In this document: in pieces, positions 27,621-37,023 of the stretch
Numbering within the stretch: the stretch's first letter is position 1
How the letters are laid out: each line of letters opens with the position of its first letter
Assembly: GCF_003003215.1 (NCBI RefSeq)
Contig: NZ_PVUF01000002.1
Span: 310,001 to 374,000 of the forward strand
Direction of reading: 5' to 3'
DNA from: Tritonibacter scottomollicae
Lineage (GTDB): Bacteria; Pseudomonadota; Alphaproteobacteria; Rhodobacterales; Rhodobacteraceae
DNA length: 64,000 nt
Translations under genes and position numbers: made by a program
The notes under the pieces: model-generated
What the model was told of the DNA's origin: nothing
What the model saw: the letters and a program-made list of their open reading frames with translations, nothing else
The model's database searches: none

Positions 27621-27922
27621 CGTTTCCGTCGCTTGCCCGGCACGCGGGAGGAAAAGTCCGGCGGGCGCTTCTGCACCCAGTTGATGAACTTCGCCAGCCG
27701 CGGATGCTGTTGCAACGCTGCGATGGTGCTGTAATTGCGCGCCAACTCCGCTTCGCTCAGGCTGGCGTGGATCTCCCTGTGGCAGATATGGTGGAGCAAA
27801 ACCGTCGGACCACCCTTGCCACCTTTGAGCTTTGGGATCAGGTGGTGCAGGCTCTGTGGGGCGTCTTCCGGGATCGGACGGGCGCAGAGCGGGCAGATCG
27901 GGTTGGCGTCCGGGTCGGTCAT
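27617..27922 (-). CDS. HNH endonuclease-fold protein
   Basis: A 101-residue protein. A zinc knuckle pair is suggested by CPLC near residue 10, and the HNH core by LHHLIPKLKGGKG followed by LLHHICHREIH. Small stand-alone HNH proteins are common in alphaproteobacteria, and their cellular role is mostly unknown. The start at ATG 27922 is the first sensible one; longer readings run antisense to the flavoprotein gene. No methyltransferase or phage gene is near, so a restriction or phage role is not supported. Confidence 0.8.
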   Translation of the reverse strand: MTDPDANPICPLCARPIPEDAPQSLHHLIPKLKGGKGGPTVLLHHICHREIHASLSEAELARNYSTIAALQQHPRLAKFINWVQKRPPDFSSRVPGKRRKR

Positions 27923-27988
27923 GATGGGCTGCGAAGTTGGGATGCTCACCGCGCAAGATGCGGCGGAGACAGCAAAAGGCAAAGTCGA

Positions 27989-29185
27989 ATGCACGAGTGG
28001 GATGCGGTGGTGATCGGAGGCGGGCCAGCGGGCCTGATGGCTGCGGGTGAAATCGCCCGTCAGGGGCATCGGGTGGCGCTGGTCGAGGCCAAGCCTTCGC
28101 CGGCGCGCAAGTTTCTGATGGCTGGCAAATCCGGCCTCAACCTGACCAAGGACGAACCGATCGAGGCTCTGCTTGCCCACTATGGCGGTGCTGAGGACTG
28201 GCTGGCCCCGATGATCCGCGCCTTTGACGCGCAGGCGGTGCAGGATTGGGCGCAGGGGCTGGGGCAGGCGCTGTTCACGGGCTCGACCGGGCGGGTGTTT
28301 CCCACTGCGATGAAAGGCTCGCCCCTGCTGCGCGCTTGGTTGGCGGAGCTGGATCAGCTTGGCGTAACCCGGCATGTGGGCTGGCGCTGGACCGGCTGGC
28401 AGGATGGTCAGTTGAGCTTCAACACGCCGGATGGCCCGCAGCGGATCTCGCCCCGTGCGACGGTTCTGGCGCTGGGCGGGGCCAGCTGGGCGCGGTTGGG
28501 GTCTGACGGCGCCTGGGCCGCAATGCTGGCCAGCCAGGGTGTGGCGCTGGCACCCTTCCAGCCCTCCAATGCGGCACTTTCGGTGGCGTGGAGCGATCAC
28601 ATGGCGCCGCACTTCGGGGCGGCGATCAAGGCGGTAGGCTGGCAGGCCGGGCATCTGACGGGACGCGGAGAGGCAACTCTATCGGCGCGTGGGCTAGAAG
28701 GCGGCGGGCTCTATGCGCTGACCCCGGCCTTGCGTGACGGACATGCGCTATATCTGGACCTCGCGCCGGACGTGGCCGCGGCGGAACTGACCGCGCGTCT
28801 GGCAAAGCCACGCGGCAAGGCAAGTTGGGCCAATCATATGCGGCGGGGGCTGAAATTGGGTCCGGTGAAAACGGCACTCCTGCAGGAATTCGGGCGTCCG
28901 CTGCCGCAGGATCCGGCGGCTCTGTCCCGGATCATCAAGCATCTGCCGGTCAGCCATGCGGGGCTGCGTCCACTGGACGAGGCGATCTCGACCGCGGGCG
29001 GCGTGCGGCGCGATGCGCTGGAGGACGGGCTGATGTTGAAGGCACTCCCCGGCACGTTCTGCGCCGGAGAAATGCTGGATTGGGACGCGCCGACGGGCGG
29101 CTATCTGCTGACCGCCTGTTTTGCCACCGGGCGCTGGGCCGGGCAGGCGGCGGCGCGTTACTTGGCGAGTGTCACGACGCGCTGA
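27989..29185 (+). CDS. NAD(P)/FAD-dependent oxidoreductase (HI0933/BaiN-type flavoprotein)
   Basis: A 398-residue flavoprotein with the FAD-binding motif VVIGGGPAGLMAAGE near the N-terminus, MAGKSGLNLTKDEP, and a C-terminal second FAD-contact region (FCAGEMLDWDAPTGGY, LTACFATGRWAG). These are landmarks of the HI0933-like family (the TIGR03862 group, flavoproteins similar to PP_4765). The reaction is unknown. The start at 27989 is chosen because the FAD motif begins there. It is divergent from the HNH gene by 66 bases, and its end overlaps the convergent GST gene by 28 bases. Confidence 0.88.
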   Translation: MHEWDAVVIGGGPAGLMAAGEIARQGHRVALVEAKPSPARKFLMAGKSGLNLTKDEPIEALLAHYGGAEDWLAPMIRAFDAQAVQDWAQGLGQALFTGSTGRVFPTAMKGSPLLRAWLAELDQLGVTRHVGWRWTGWQDGQLSFNTPDGPQRISPRATVLALGGASWARLGSDGAWAAMLASQGVALAPFQPSNAALSVAWSDHMAPHFGAAIKAVGWQAGHLTGRGEATLSARGLEGGGLYALTPALRDGHALYLDLAPDVAAAELTARLAKPRGKASWANHMRRGLKLGPVKTALLQEFGRPLPQDPAALSRIIKHLPVSHAGLRPLDEAISTAGGVRRDALEDGLMLKALPGTFCAGEMLDWDAPTGGYLLTACFATGRWAGQAAARYLASVTTR

Positions 29186-29751
29186 AAGGCCGCCCGGTCA
29201 CGCATGCGCTTGCCATAGGCCAGCAACGCCTCGCTTTCGACCTCGAACTTGGCCCCGCGTGCCCAGTTCAGGCAATGGGTCAGCAGGATATCGGCGATGG
29301 AGAAACTTTCGCCTGCGATGAATTCATCGGTCAAGCGGGCCTCGACGCGGCTGACGGATCGGGCAAATTCCCAGCGCAGCGAGTCCTTGATCGCCGGCAC
29401 CCGCTGCTCTTCCGGCAGGGCAAAGCTGTGCCGCGCAGCCATCCAGAGAAGCGCATCCATTTCGTCGTTGAGCATATTGGTGACCGAATCCTGTCGCGCG
29501 CGGGCCAAAGTGCCGGCGGGCGCAGTCAACGCGCCGTGCTTGTCAGCGAGATAGGTGATGATCGCCACGGAATCAGTCACGGTCGTGCCGTCTACCACAA
29601 GGGCGGGCACCTTGCCTGATGGGTTGTAATTGCGGATTTCGGCGCTTTGCGGGGCCGCATCTTCCAACTCATAGGGCTGTTCCAGTTCTTCCAGCGCCCA
29701 AAGCACGCGGAACGTGCGGGTCATCGGCTTGCCGATCACTTTGTACATCAT
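29158..29751 (-). CDS. Glutathione S-transferase family protein
   Basis: A 197-residue GST with a thioredoxin-like N-terminal domain (NPSGKVPALVVDG, DSVAIITYLAD: the glutathione-binding P and DS) and a helical C-terminal domain. AGGAGG lies directly upstream of the ATG at 29751. The substrate is unknown. The end overlaps the flavoprotein gene on the other strand. Confidence 0.9.
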   Translation of the reverse strand: MMYKVIGKPMTRTFRVLWALEELEQPYELEDAAPQSAEIRNYNPSGKVPALVVDGTTVTDSVAIITYLADKHGALTAPAGTLARARQDSVTNMLNDEMDALLWMAARHSFALPEEQRVPAIKDSLRWEFARSVSRVEARLTDEFIAGESFSIADILLTHCLNWARGAKFEVESEALLAYGKRMRDRAAFQRVVTLAK

Positions 29752-29831
29752 GTGTCCTCCTTGGTTGCAGGCAGGTTTGCTGCACGCGCGAAATAGGTCA
29801 AGCGGCCCGTCACGACGTCGCGGGATGGTGA

Positions 29832-30860
29832 TCAGCGCGCCCGGGCCAACATCGCCAGCCGGATCAGGGCGCGTTCAGTCAGCGCTTGCGCCGGAGCGCT
29901 CTGTCCGGCGGACCGCAGCTGTAGGTCGGTATCGGTCAACAAAGTCAGCGCGTTCTGCAATTTCTGTGCGCCCCAGCCCTGGGCTTGCCGCAACATCCGG
30001 TCGCGCCGCTTGCCATAGAGCGGCGGACGCAGGCCACCGATGCCTTGCGCTGGGCCGCCGGGGTGAGAGGCGATGGTGTAAAGCGTGCGAAAATGCCGGG
30101 TCGCCCCGATGCAAAGGCTGACCGCGTTAGTGCCCTGCGCCTGCAGACGCCGCAGCACGGGGCCGATCTCGGTGCTGCGCCCTTCGGCCACCACGTTGAG
30201 CAGATCGTCCAGTGCGGCCTCGGTGGATTGAGGCGCCACCGCGTCGATATCCTCCAGCGTCAGCGGGCTGCTGTCGCCGTGTTTATAGAGGCTCAGCTTC
30301 TCGATCATACGAGAGAAATCGCCGGGACCGATCTCATTGGCAATGTCGGTCAGCGCCGACATGCTGTCGCCGGGCACATCGCGCACCCCCGCCTCGCCCA
30401 GAATGCGCTCGATCTCCGCGCGGGAGGGCGGATCGTCGTAGATGCCGGTGGCGTAGGCGTTGCTGTGGGTTTCAAAGGCCTTGCGCAGCTTTGATGAGGC
30501 TTTCAGCTGGCCCGCGGTGACCACGATTTGCGCATCACCCGCCTGCCATTCCTGCAACGCGGCGGTGATCGCCGGGGTGGCAGTGTCATTGGCATCCTCT
30601 ACAAACACCGCGCGGATGCCGGGAAAAAACCCCACGGCCTTCACTGCGTCCAGAAGTCGGGCCGGATCCTTGCGCAACTCGCCCGCCGCCATACGGGTCA
30701 GGCGCATCTCCTCCTCGGCTGCGGGGCCAAGGAGTGCCGCCAGCATCTGCTGACGTTTGAGCGAGACGCGCATCGCATCCGCCCCGTAGATCAACATCCC
30801 GGTCTTACCGGGGTCGGGGCGGGCAAAATAGCCCTCGGCCTCGCGCGGGCTGAGTTTCAT
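29832..30860 (-). CDS. holA: DNA polymerase III subunit delta
   Basis: The delta subunit opens the sliding clamp in the clamp loader. The 342-residue protein has the HolA fold: a degenerate AAA+ region (LIYGADAMRVSLKR, FVEDANDTA) and a helical collar domain (QGWGAQKLQNALTLLTDTD). It is the last gene of leuS-lptE-holA, overlapping lptE by ATGA; this order is conserved widely in proteobacteria. Confidence 0.94.
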   Translation of the reverse strand: MKLSPREAEGYFARPDPGKTGMLIYGADAMRVSLKRQQMLAALLGPAAEEEMRLTRMAAGELRKDPARLLDAVKAVGFFPGIRAVFVEDANDTATPAITAALQEWQAGDAQIVVTAGQLKASSKLRKAFETHSNAYATGIYDDPPSRAEIERILGEAGVRDVPGDSMSALTDIANEIGPGDFSRMIEKLSLYKHGDSSPLTLEDIDAVAPQSTEAALDDLLNVVAEGRSTEIGPVLRRLQAQGTNAVSLCIGATRHFRTLYTIASHPGGPAQGIGGLRPPLYGKRRDRMLRQAQGWGAQKLQNALTLLTDTDLQLRSAGQSAPAQALTERALIRLAMLARAR

Positions 30861-31390
30861 GTGCCGGTCGTCGTGCCCAAACCGGGCACCGCATAAAGCC
30901 GGGTCACGATCTGATCGGCGAGAATCACCATCAGGCGCTCGTGCGCGTCGGTCTCAGAAGCCAGGGTCTGTACCGTGGTGCCGCTGGCGGAATAGCCGGA
31001 GAAGTTCTCCACCTCGCCGCTGGCAACGATCTGTCCGTCCGACAGGCGCACGAGGCTGTAGCCCGCGGTGCCGGTCAGCGAATACCGGGTGATGTCGCCA
31101 TCGGCGGTGATCGCCTGACCGACTTCGCTCGTGTTCAGCGTCAGGTCCATTCGGTAGGCTGGCGCTCCCGCACGGCCCAGACGTGTCTCCAGCTGGCGGA
31201 CGAAGTAGTAGGCATCAGTGTCGCTTGGTGCGCCGATGGTTTCGGGCGCCTGAAATACGATCTGGTTGCGCAGGGCTGTGCCCGCTCCGTTCGGCCCATA
31301 GACCGGTTCAAAGCCGCAGGCAGAGAGGCCGGCGCCAAGGGGCAGCGCCAGCATCAGGCCTAGGAATCTGCGTCGGTCAGGCAACGACAT
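30857..31390 (-). CDS. lptE: LPS-assembly lipoprotein LptE
   Basis: LptE plugs the LptD channel in the outer membrane and helps place lipopolysaccharide. The 177-residue product starts [19 protein letters not shown] with a lipobox LSAC (lipidated C25) followed by CGFEPVYGP, the typical LptE start. The RRRFLG sequence also resembles a Tat motif, but LptE proteins normally use Sec. The ATG at 31390 lies 14 bases inside the end of leuS. Confidence 0.92.
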   Translation of the reverse strand: MSLPDRRRFLGLMLALPLGAGLSACGFEPVYGPNGAGTALRNQIVFQAPETIGAPSDTDAYYFVRQLETRLGRAGAPAYRMDLTLNTSEVGQAITADGDITRYSLTGTAGYSLVRLSDGQIVASGEVENFSGYSASGTTVQTLASETDAHERLMVILADQIVTRLYAVPGLGTTTGT

Positions 31391-33950
31391 TGACGATCCG
31401 CCCCGGTACAACGATCACCTTCTTGGGCGCCGCACCTTCCAGCACCCGTTGTACAGCTTCATGCGCCAGCGCCAGTTTTTCAACCTCCGCCTTGTCGAGA
31501 TCCTTGGCAACGGTCAGCTCGCCGCGCCGTTTGCCGTTCACCTGGATGGGCAACGTCACGCTGTCCTCGACCAGCATGGAGTCGTCCGCGATCGGCCAGG
31601 GGGCATTGGCAACCAGCCCTTCGCCACCCTGATGCGCCCAGATATCCTCGGACAGGTGCGGGGTCATCGGCGACATCAGCTGCGCCAAAGTCTTGATAGC
31701 TTGCTTTTGCACCGCGGCGCTGGCCTTGGATTTGGACAGGGTGTTGGTGAAGCCATAAAGCTTGGCGATGGCAGCGTTGAAGCCAAAGCTCTCGACACCC
31801 AGCGTCACATCGCGGATCGCCTTATGCATCTCGCGCAAGAGATCCTCGTCGCCTTCGCCTTTCGCATCCGGGTCCATCTCGCCAATGCGATCACAAAGGT
31901 TCCAAACCCGGTTCAGGTGCTTATAGGCGGCTTCAGCGCCAGATGCGGTCCATTCCACGTCCCGTTCGGGTGGCGAATCGGACAAAACGAACCAACGTGC
32001 GGTATCGGCCCCGTAGGTGGAGATGATCGCCAGCGGGTCGACCACGTTGTTCTTGGACTTCGACATCTTCGCGGACGGTATCACCTTGATCCGCTCACCG
32101 GTTTCCTTGACGAAGACGCCTCCATCCCGCTCTTCGACCTCATTCGGGTAGTGGTAGATTGAGCGGCCGTTCTCGTTCTTGCGCTCGGCATTCTCGTAAA
32201 TCGCGTGGGTCACCATGCCTTGCGTAAAGAGCGCATCAAACGGCTCTTTGGCGCTCTCGGGCAGATGGCCACAGATCTCCATCGCGCGGGCAAAGAACCG
32301 CGAATAAAGCAGGTGGAGAATCGCATGCTCAATGCCGCCGATGTATTGATCGACGTTCATCCAGTAGCTCGCAGCCTCCAGATCCGTCGGCGTCTCGGCG
32401 CGGGGTGCGGTGAAACGGGCGAAATACCAGCTGGAGTCCACGAAGGTGTCCATCGTGTCGGTCTCGCGCTGGGCGGGCTTGCCACAGGACGGGCAGGCAC
32501 AATCGCGCCAGCTTGGGTGACGGTCCAGCGGGTTACCGGGGACCGAGAAATCAATCGCCTTGCCGTCCTCGTCGTAAGGAAGCGCGATGGGCAGGTTCTC
32601 TTTCTTCTCCGGCACCACGCCGCAATCGGGGCAGTGGACGACGGGAATCGGGCAGCCCCAGTAGCGCTGACGCGAAAGACCCCAGTCGCGCAGACGGAAT
32701 TTGGTGACGCCTTCGCCCCAGCCTTCGGCCTCGGCCTTGTCGACGGCGGTGTTGACGCCGTCCTCGCCGGTTTGTTCCTCGGTACCTGCAAAGCCGCGCA
32801 CATAGCGGACCTTCTCGGCTTTGGTCGGTACATAGGCCTCGGTCAGCTCATCTGCGCCTTCGACCGGTTCCACCACAGGAATGATCGGCAGGTCGTATTT
32901 GGTGGCGAACTCAAAGTCGCGCTGGTCATGCGCCGGGCAGGCAAAGATCGCGCCGGTGCCGTAATCCATCAGGATGAAGTTGGCGATCCAGACCGGCAGT
33001 TCCCAGTTCGGGTCGAGCGGGTGACGCACGCGCAGGCCGGTGTCGTAGCCCAGCTTCGGCGCGGTCTCGATGGCTTCTTCCGTGGTGCCGCCCTTGCGGC
33101 ATTCCGCAACAAAATCGGCGACCTCTTGCGATTCGGCCTCGAGCTGCTTGGCAATCGGGTGATCGGGAGAGATGCCGACAAAGCTTGCGCCCATCAGCGT
33201 GTCGGGGCGAGTTGTATAGACCTCGATTGCCTCTTCACCATCGGTGCGCTCAAAGCTGAACTGCAACCCGCGGGACTTGCCGATCCAGTTTTCCTGCATC
33301 AGGCGCACCTTGGCCGGCCAGTTTTCCAGCCCATCGAGCGCGGTCAGCAGCTCATCCGAATAGTCGGAGATCTTGAAGAACCACTGCGTCAGTTCACGCC
33401 GTTCCACCAGCGCACCGGAGCGCCAGCCACGTCCGGCCTCAACCTGCTCATTGGCCAGCACAGTCATGTCCACGGGATCCCAGTTGACCACGGCGTTTTT
33501 GCGGTAGACCAAACCTTTTTCAAGGAAATCAAGGAACAAAGCCTGCTGCTGGCCATAGTATTCGGGGTCGCAGGTGGCGAACATGCGCGACCAGTCGAGC
33601 GAGAGGCCCAGCGGCTTCATCTGTTCGACCATCGTGTCGATGTTGGAATAGGTCCAGTCCTTGGGGTGGCCGCCCGAGGCCATCGCGGCGTTTTCCGCAG
33701 GCATGCCAAAGGCGTCAAACCCCATCGGGTGCAGCACGTTATGGCCGGTGGACAGCTTGTAGCGCGCGATCACGTCGCCCATCGTGTAGTTGCGCACATG
33801 GCCCATGTGCAGCTTGCCCGACGGGTAGGGGAACATCTCAAGCACATAGTACTTGGGTTTGTCGTGATCTTCTTTCGCTTGGAAAATGGCAGCCTCTTCC
33901 CAGGCTTTTTGCCATTTGGCTTCGATGTCCGAGGCTTCGTAACGCGACAT
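31377..33950 (-). CDS. leuS: Leucyl-tRNA synthetase
   Basis: A full-length (857-residue) class I synthetase that charges leucine onto tRNA-Leu. The HIGH motif appears as HMGH (48-51) and the KMSKS motif as KMSKSKNN. The editing domain is present ([20 protein letters not shown]). It heads the leuS-lptE-holA operon. About 90 bases separate its start from the upstream lipoprotein gene stop. Confidence 0.98.
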   Translation of the reverse strand: MSRYEASDIEAKWQKAWEEAAIFQAKEDHDKPKYYVLEMFPYPSGKLHMGHVRNYTMGDVIARYKLSTGHNVLHPMGFDAFGMPAENAAMASGGHPKDWTYSNIDTMVEQMKPLGLSLDWSRMFATCDPEYYGQQQALFLDFLEKGLVYRKNAVVNWDPVDMTVLANEQVEAGRGWRSGALVERRELTQWFFKISDYSDELLTALDGLENWPAKVRLMQENWIGKSRGLQFSFERTDGEEAIEVYTTRPDTLMGASFVGISPDHPIAKQLEAESQEVADFVAECRKGGTTEEAIETAPKLGYDTGLRVRHPLDPNWELPVWIANFILMDYGTGAIFACPAHDQRDFEFATKYDLPIIPVVEPVEGADELTEAYVPTKAEKVRYVRGFAGTEEQTGEDGVNTAVDKAEAEGWGEGVTKFRLRDWGLSRQRYWGCPIPVVHCPDCGVVPEKKENLPIALPYDEDGKAIDFSVPGNPLDRHPSWRDCACPSCGKPAQRETDTMDTFVDSSWYFARFTAPRAETPTDLEAASYWMNVDQYIGGIEHAILHLLYSRFFARAMEICGHLPESAKEPFDALFTQGMVTHAIYENAERKNENGRSIYHYPNEVEERDGGVFVKETGERIKVIPSAKMSKSKNNVVDPLAIISTYGADTARWFVLSDSPPERDVEWTASGAEAAYKHLNRVWNLCDRIGEMDPDAKGEGDEDLLREMHKAIRDVTLGVESFGFNAAIAKLYGFTNTLSKSKASAAVQKQAIKTLAQLMSPMTPHLSEDIWAHQGGEGLVANAPWPIADDSMLVEDSVTLPIQVNGKRRGELTVAKDLDKAEVEKLALAHEAVQRVLEGAAPKKVIVVPGRIVNVVA

Positions 33951-34037
33951 GTGAGCGGTCCTTTGACTAAAAACGCCGGGCTTTAGACCCGGCGCTTCTG
34001 ATACGTGTAATTTCTAATGGGTTCCAGTGCGCAGGCG

Positions 34038-34526
34038 TCAGATCTTCTTGTCAGCTATGCGTAGCTGACGGGCACGGGTGAGAATCGCATCCTCGACGGC
34101 GCGTGCAGTTGCCGAACTCACGGCGCCACCACGGCTTTGCAGCGCAACATTGAGCGACCGTGCCTCAAGCGCGGGATCTTTGATGTGAACGGTTGCCCGG
34201 TAAGAGCGGCCGCCACCCGGCGGTGTGCCGTACCCGGTCACGATCACGCCGGTGAACGGGTCGACCGACTGAACAGGCAGGAATTCCAGCACATCAAGGC
34301 TTGCGGCCCACAGATAGCGGTTCACTTGAACGCGTTGTTCGCTTTTGCGAGGGCCAAAGGCTTCCCAGATCGTGGTCTTGTCATCGTTTGCTTCACGGCC
34401 TTCGCCTGCGAGCACGATCGTGTCGCGGTCATCGACCTCAGAGCTGGTGTCCAGCGATCTGAAGGCCCCGCAGGCGGTCACAAAGGTCAATGAAGATAGA
34501 AGAACGAAAGTCTTTATACCACGCAT
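34038..34526 (-). CDS. DUF3576 lipoprotein
   Basis: A 162-residue lipoprotein: MRGIKTFVLLSSLTFVTAC gives lipidated C19. The mature part (IWEAFGPRKSEQRVQVNRYLW, FLPVQSVDPFTGVIVT) matches the DUF3576 family, which is usual in alphaproteobacteria and has no firm function; envelope maintenance is likely. The ATG at 34526 begins the signal; an earlier in-frame start is not supported. It precedes leuS in the same direction and may share its transcript. Confidence 0.88.
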   Translation of the reverse strand: MRGIKTFVLLSSLTFVTACGAFRSLDTSSEVDDRDTIVLAGEGREANDDKTTIWEAFGPRKSEQRVQVNRYLWAASLDVLEFLPVQSVDPFTGVIVTGYGTPPGGGRSYRATVHIKDPALEARSLNVALQSRGGAVSSATARAVEDAILTRARQLRIADKKI

Positions 34527-34591
34527 ATTGGCCGGGCCTGTTCCAGAATTTGCAGTTGATCTACTCCTAGACAAGGCGGGATGCGCCAACA

Positions 34592-34611
34592 AGTCTATTC
34601 TTTAATAGACT
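34592..34611. promoter_or_regulatory. Perfect palindrome AGTCTATT-N4-AATAGACT
   Basis: Eight-base arms match perfectly across CTTT. It lies 66-85 bases before the minus-strand DUF3576 lipoprotein start and about 200 bases before the porin start, so it could serve either promoter. No T-run follows, and it looks like an operator rather than a terminator. Confidence 0.45.
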
Positions 34612-34808
34612 CGCGCCTGCTGCAGTTTGCGGAGCTATCCGGTGAAATCGACTGTGACCTTGATGCATCATTTGGTTGATGAATGGTTTTCAGCTTTCAG
34701 CGCACGCTTGCTTCGAGACCCCAAAACGAGCGAGAGGATGTGCGTACTTGAGGAGCGAAGTGGCAGACGCCGATTGCTTCTTTCGAAATTCAAACCCGAG
34801 GGTAAACC

Positions 34809-35759
34809 ATGAAAAAGATTCTCTTCGCTTCGACCGCACTGGTTGCGACCGCAGGTGTTGCTGCAGCTGAGCTGACCATCGGCGGTACCGCACGCTTCGG
34901 CCTGGCTTATAACGAAGACCAAGCCAACACCGGCGCAGAAGAAACCCGCATCGAACAGCGTATGCGCGTCAACATCACCGGCATCGCGGAAACCGACGCT
35001 GGCGTTAAACTGGAAGCTCGCTTCCGTCTCGAATCCAACGAAAACGCAAACTCCGGCATTGCTGGCCGTGGCCCGGGTGCCGCTGGTTTCGCCGTGTCCT
35101 ACGGTGGTCTGCGTGTTGACGTTGGTAACGTATCCGACGTGTTCGACTCCGGCGACCAGGTTGACCTGTACGGCTATGGCGTTGGTCTGACTGCTCTGGT
35201 TGAGCAGAACTCCGTATGGTACGATATCGACGGTGCGTCCGTTGCGAACTCCATCGGTGGTTTCGGTGCAGGCTCCGCAACAGCAACCACCATCAAAGCG
35301 CGTTACACCGTTGGTGATTTCTCCGCATCGCTGTCCTACACCGATGACAACACCATCGACGTTCAGGAAACTCAGATCGGTCTCGGCTACACCCTTGCAA
35401 ACGGCATGACGATTGCTGCTGCTTACGGTGACGACGATACACGTGGCGATTACTACATCGTCAACGTTGCTGGTTCCGCTGGCGCACTGGGTTACTCTGT
35501 AATCCTCGGCGACGCAGAAGCATTCGACGTTGCTGGTGCCGATGGCGACTTCGCTTATGGTGCATCCATCAACTACGAACTGTCCTCCGCAACTGCGATC
35601 CAAGCTGTTGTTTCCGGCGGTGGTTTGGACTCCTCCGAAACCGCTTACGGCCTGGGCTTCACCCACGGTCTGGGTGGCGGCGTGACTCTCGCCGGTGGTA
35701 TCGCTCAAGACACCGCCGACGGCATGCTGGCAGACCTCGGTGTGAAGTTCTCCTTCTAA
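34809..35759 (+). CDS. Major outer membrane porin
   Basis: A 316-residue beta-barrel protein with a 20-residue signal peptide (MKKILFASTALVATAGVAAA) and a C-terminal FSF ending in phenylalanine, the outer-membrane insertion signal. Alternating short beta strands and acidic turns match the Rhodobacteraceae general porin. Codon use differs from its neighbours: many GGT, GCT, GTT and AAC/GAA codons instead of GGC and GCC, as expected for one of the most abundant proteins. A strong terminator follows. Pore selectivity is not readable; the loops are rich in D and E. Confidence 0.92.
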   Translation: MKKILFASTALVATAGVAAAELTIGGTARFGLAYNEDQANTGAEETRIEQRMRVNITGIAETDAGVKLEARFRLESNENANSGIAGRGPGAAGFAVSYGGLRVDVGNVSDVFDSGDQVDLYGYGVGLTALVEQNSVWYDIDGASVANSIGGFGAGSATATTIKARYTVGDFSASLSYTDDNTIDVQETQIGLGYTLANGMTIAAAYGDDDTRGDYYIVNVAGSAGALGYSVILGDAEAFDVAGADGDFAYGASINYELSSATAIQAVVSGGGLDSSETAYGLGFTHGLGGGVTLAGGIAQDTADGMLADLGVKFSF

Positions 35760-35786
35760 TTGGAGAACGGAACCACTCGGTTCTTG

Positions 35787-35819
35787 GGGCGGGCTCTTCG
35801 GAGCTCGCCCTTTTCTTTT
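35787..35819 (+). terminator. Rho-independent terminator of the porin gene
   Basis: GGGCGGGCTC and GAGCTCGCCC pair (one wobble) around a TTCG loop and are followed by TTTTCTTTT. Confidence 0.93.
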
Positions 35820-35874
35820 GTGCGTAAACAGTGTTTTGTCCGGCCAAACAGCCCCCTAGCTAAATGAGGCCGAG

Positions 35875-36531
35875 ATGTCGCTGAGTGAGATCAAATCCCG
35901 CATTGCCGCCGCAGAAGCCGCCGCCAATCGCGCAACCGGCTCGGTAGAGCTGATCGCCGTGTCCAAGGTGCAGCCGAACGAACGCGTCGAGGCCGTTCTT
36001 GAAGAGGGGCACCGGGTTTTTGGTGAGAACCGCGTTCAGGAAGCAGCGGGTAAATGGCCCGAGTTTCGCGAGCGGTTTCAGGGCGTCGACCTGCATCTGA
36101 TCGGCCCATTGCAGACCAACAAAGCGCGGCAGGCAATGGAGTTGGTGAATGCCATTCATTCCGTTGATCGCCCAAAGCTTGCCACAACGCTTGCGCGCCT
36201 AGCGCAGGAGCTAGGGCAGTGTCCGGATCTGTTCATACAGGTCAACACCGGTGAAGAAGAGCAGAAAGCCGGTATTCTACCTGCTGATGCAGATGGGTTC
36301 ATTCAGGACTGCCGTGACCTCGACCTGCCGGTCAAAGGCCTGATGTGCATTCCGCCGGTCGACGAAGAGGCAAGCCTGCACTTCGCGCTCCTCGCCAAGC
36401 TCGCGGATCGCAATGGCTTGGCCGGTCTGTCGATGGGGATGAGCGGCGACTTTGAAGGCGCCATCGCGCTGGGTGCCACCCATGTTCGTGTCGGCTCGGC
36501 GATATTTGGTGACCGCACCTATTCAGCGTGA
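35875..36531 (+). CDS. yggS: YggS-family pyridoxal phosphate homeostasis protein
   Basis: A 218-residue single-domain TIM-barrel protein that holds pyridoxal 5'-phosphate and balances its cellular level. The PLP lysine is in AVSKVQP near residue 31; GENRVQE, HLIGPLQTNK, SMGMSGDFEGAI and THVRVGSAIFG are family motifs. It stands alone and overlaps the end of the convergent L,D-transpeptidase-like gene by 9 bases. Confidence 0.95.
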   Translation: MSLSEIKSRIAAAEAAANRATGSVELIAVSKVQPNERVEAVLEEGHRVFGENRVQEAAGKWPEFRERFQGVDLHLIGPLQTNKARQAMELVNAIHSVDRPKLATTLARLAQELGQCPDLFIQVNTGEEEQKAGILPADADGFIQDCRDLDLPVKGLMCIPPVDEEASLHFALLAKLADRNGLAGLSMGMSGDFEGAIALGATHVRVGSAIFGDRTYSA

Positions 36532-37023
36532 GCGGACAATAACCCGTGCTTTGGGCTGCAGTCGCTCTGCGATCCAGCGCAGGGTTTCGCGAGAGAACGC
36601 AATGCACCCTTCGGTGGGGTAGCCCGGCCTGCGCCATTGATGCAGGAAGATCGCGGAGCCGCGCGACTTTTGTGAATAGGGCCAATTCCAATCGGTTAGC
36701 AGAATAAGATCATAAAGCGGGTCGGCGCGCCGAAGCCGCTCATGGCTATGTGGATACGGCGCGCGCACCATGTGGTTGTAGTCGATCGCCTCGATGTCGT
36801 CAGACCAGAGGTCTCCGGGGAGGATTGGCACAGCCCAGTCCTGCGGTGGGCAGATGCGGTCCGGGCGATAGAGCATGCCCACAATGCGGTGTTCGCCGAC
36901 CGGGGTGGCGCCGTCCCCTTCTCTCTTTCTGTCTGAAATGCCGCCTCTGCCGATCGAGCAGGCAAATGTACGGCCCATAAAGCGGAGGCCGGTGGGGGTT
37001 AGGACAAGGTCTGCAGGGGTCAT
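36523..37023 (-). CDS. L,D-transpeptidase-fold (YkuD) protein without a signal peptide
   Basis: A 166-residue protein with the YkuD catalytic pattern: H128 (FLHQW) and nucleophile C140 in PTEGCIAFS. L,D-transpeptidases crosslink peptidoglycan or attach proteins to it in the periplasm. The N-terminus (MTPADLVLTPTGLRFMGR) has no signal peptide or membrane helix, which is odd for a periplasmic enzyme. It is coupled to ribA (ATGA overlap). The role may be in the cytoplasm or export may be unconventional. Confidence 0.83.
   Translation of the reverse strand: MTPADLVLTPTGLRFMGRTFACSIGRGGISDRKREGDGATPVGEHRIVGMLYRPDRICPPQDWAVPILPGDLWSDDIEAIDYNHMVRAPYPHSHERLRRADPLYDLILLTDWNWPYSQKSRGSAIFLHQWRRPGYPTEGCIAFSRETLRWIAERLQPKARVIVRSR

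Noticed and set aside
27617-27922. HNH gene as part of a restriction or mobile element
   Set aside because: No methyltransferase, integrase, phage gene or repeats surround it; neighbours are ordinary metabolic genes.
27923-28654. Upstream extension of the HNH protein to 345 residues
   Set aside because: The extension is antisense to the flavoprotein gene and has no motif; the HNH domain starts sensibly at 27922.
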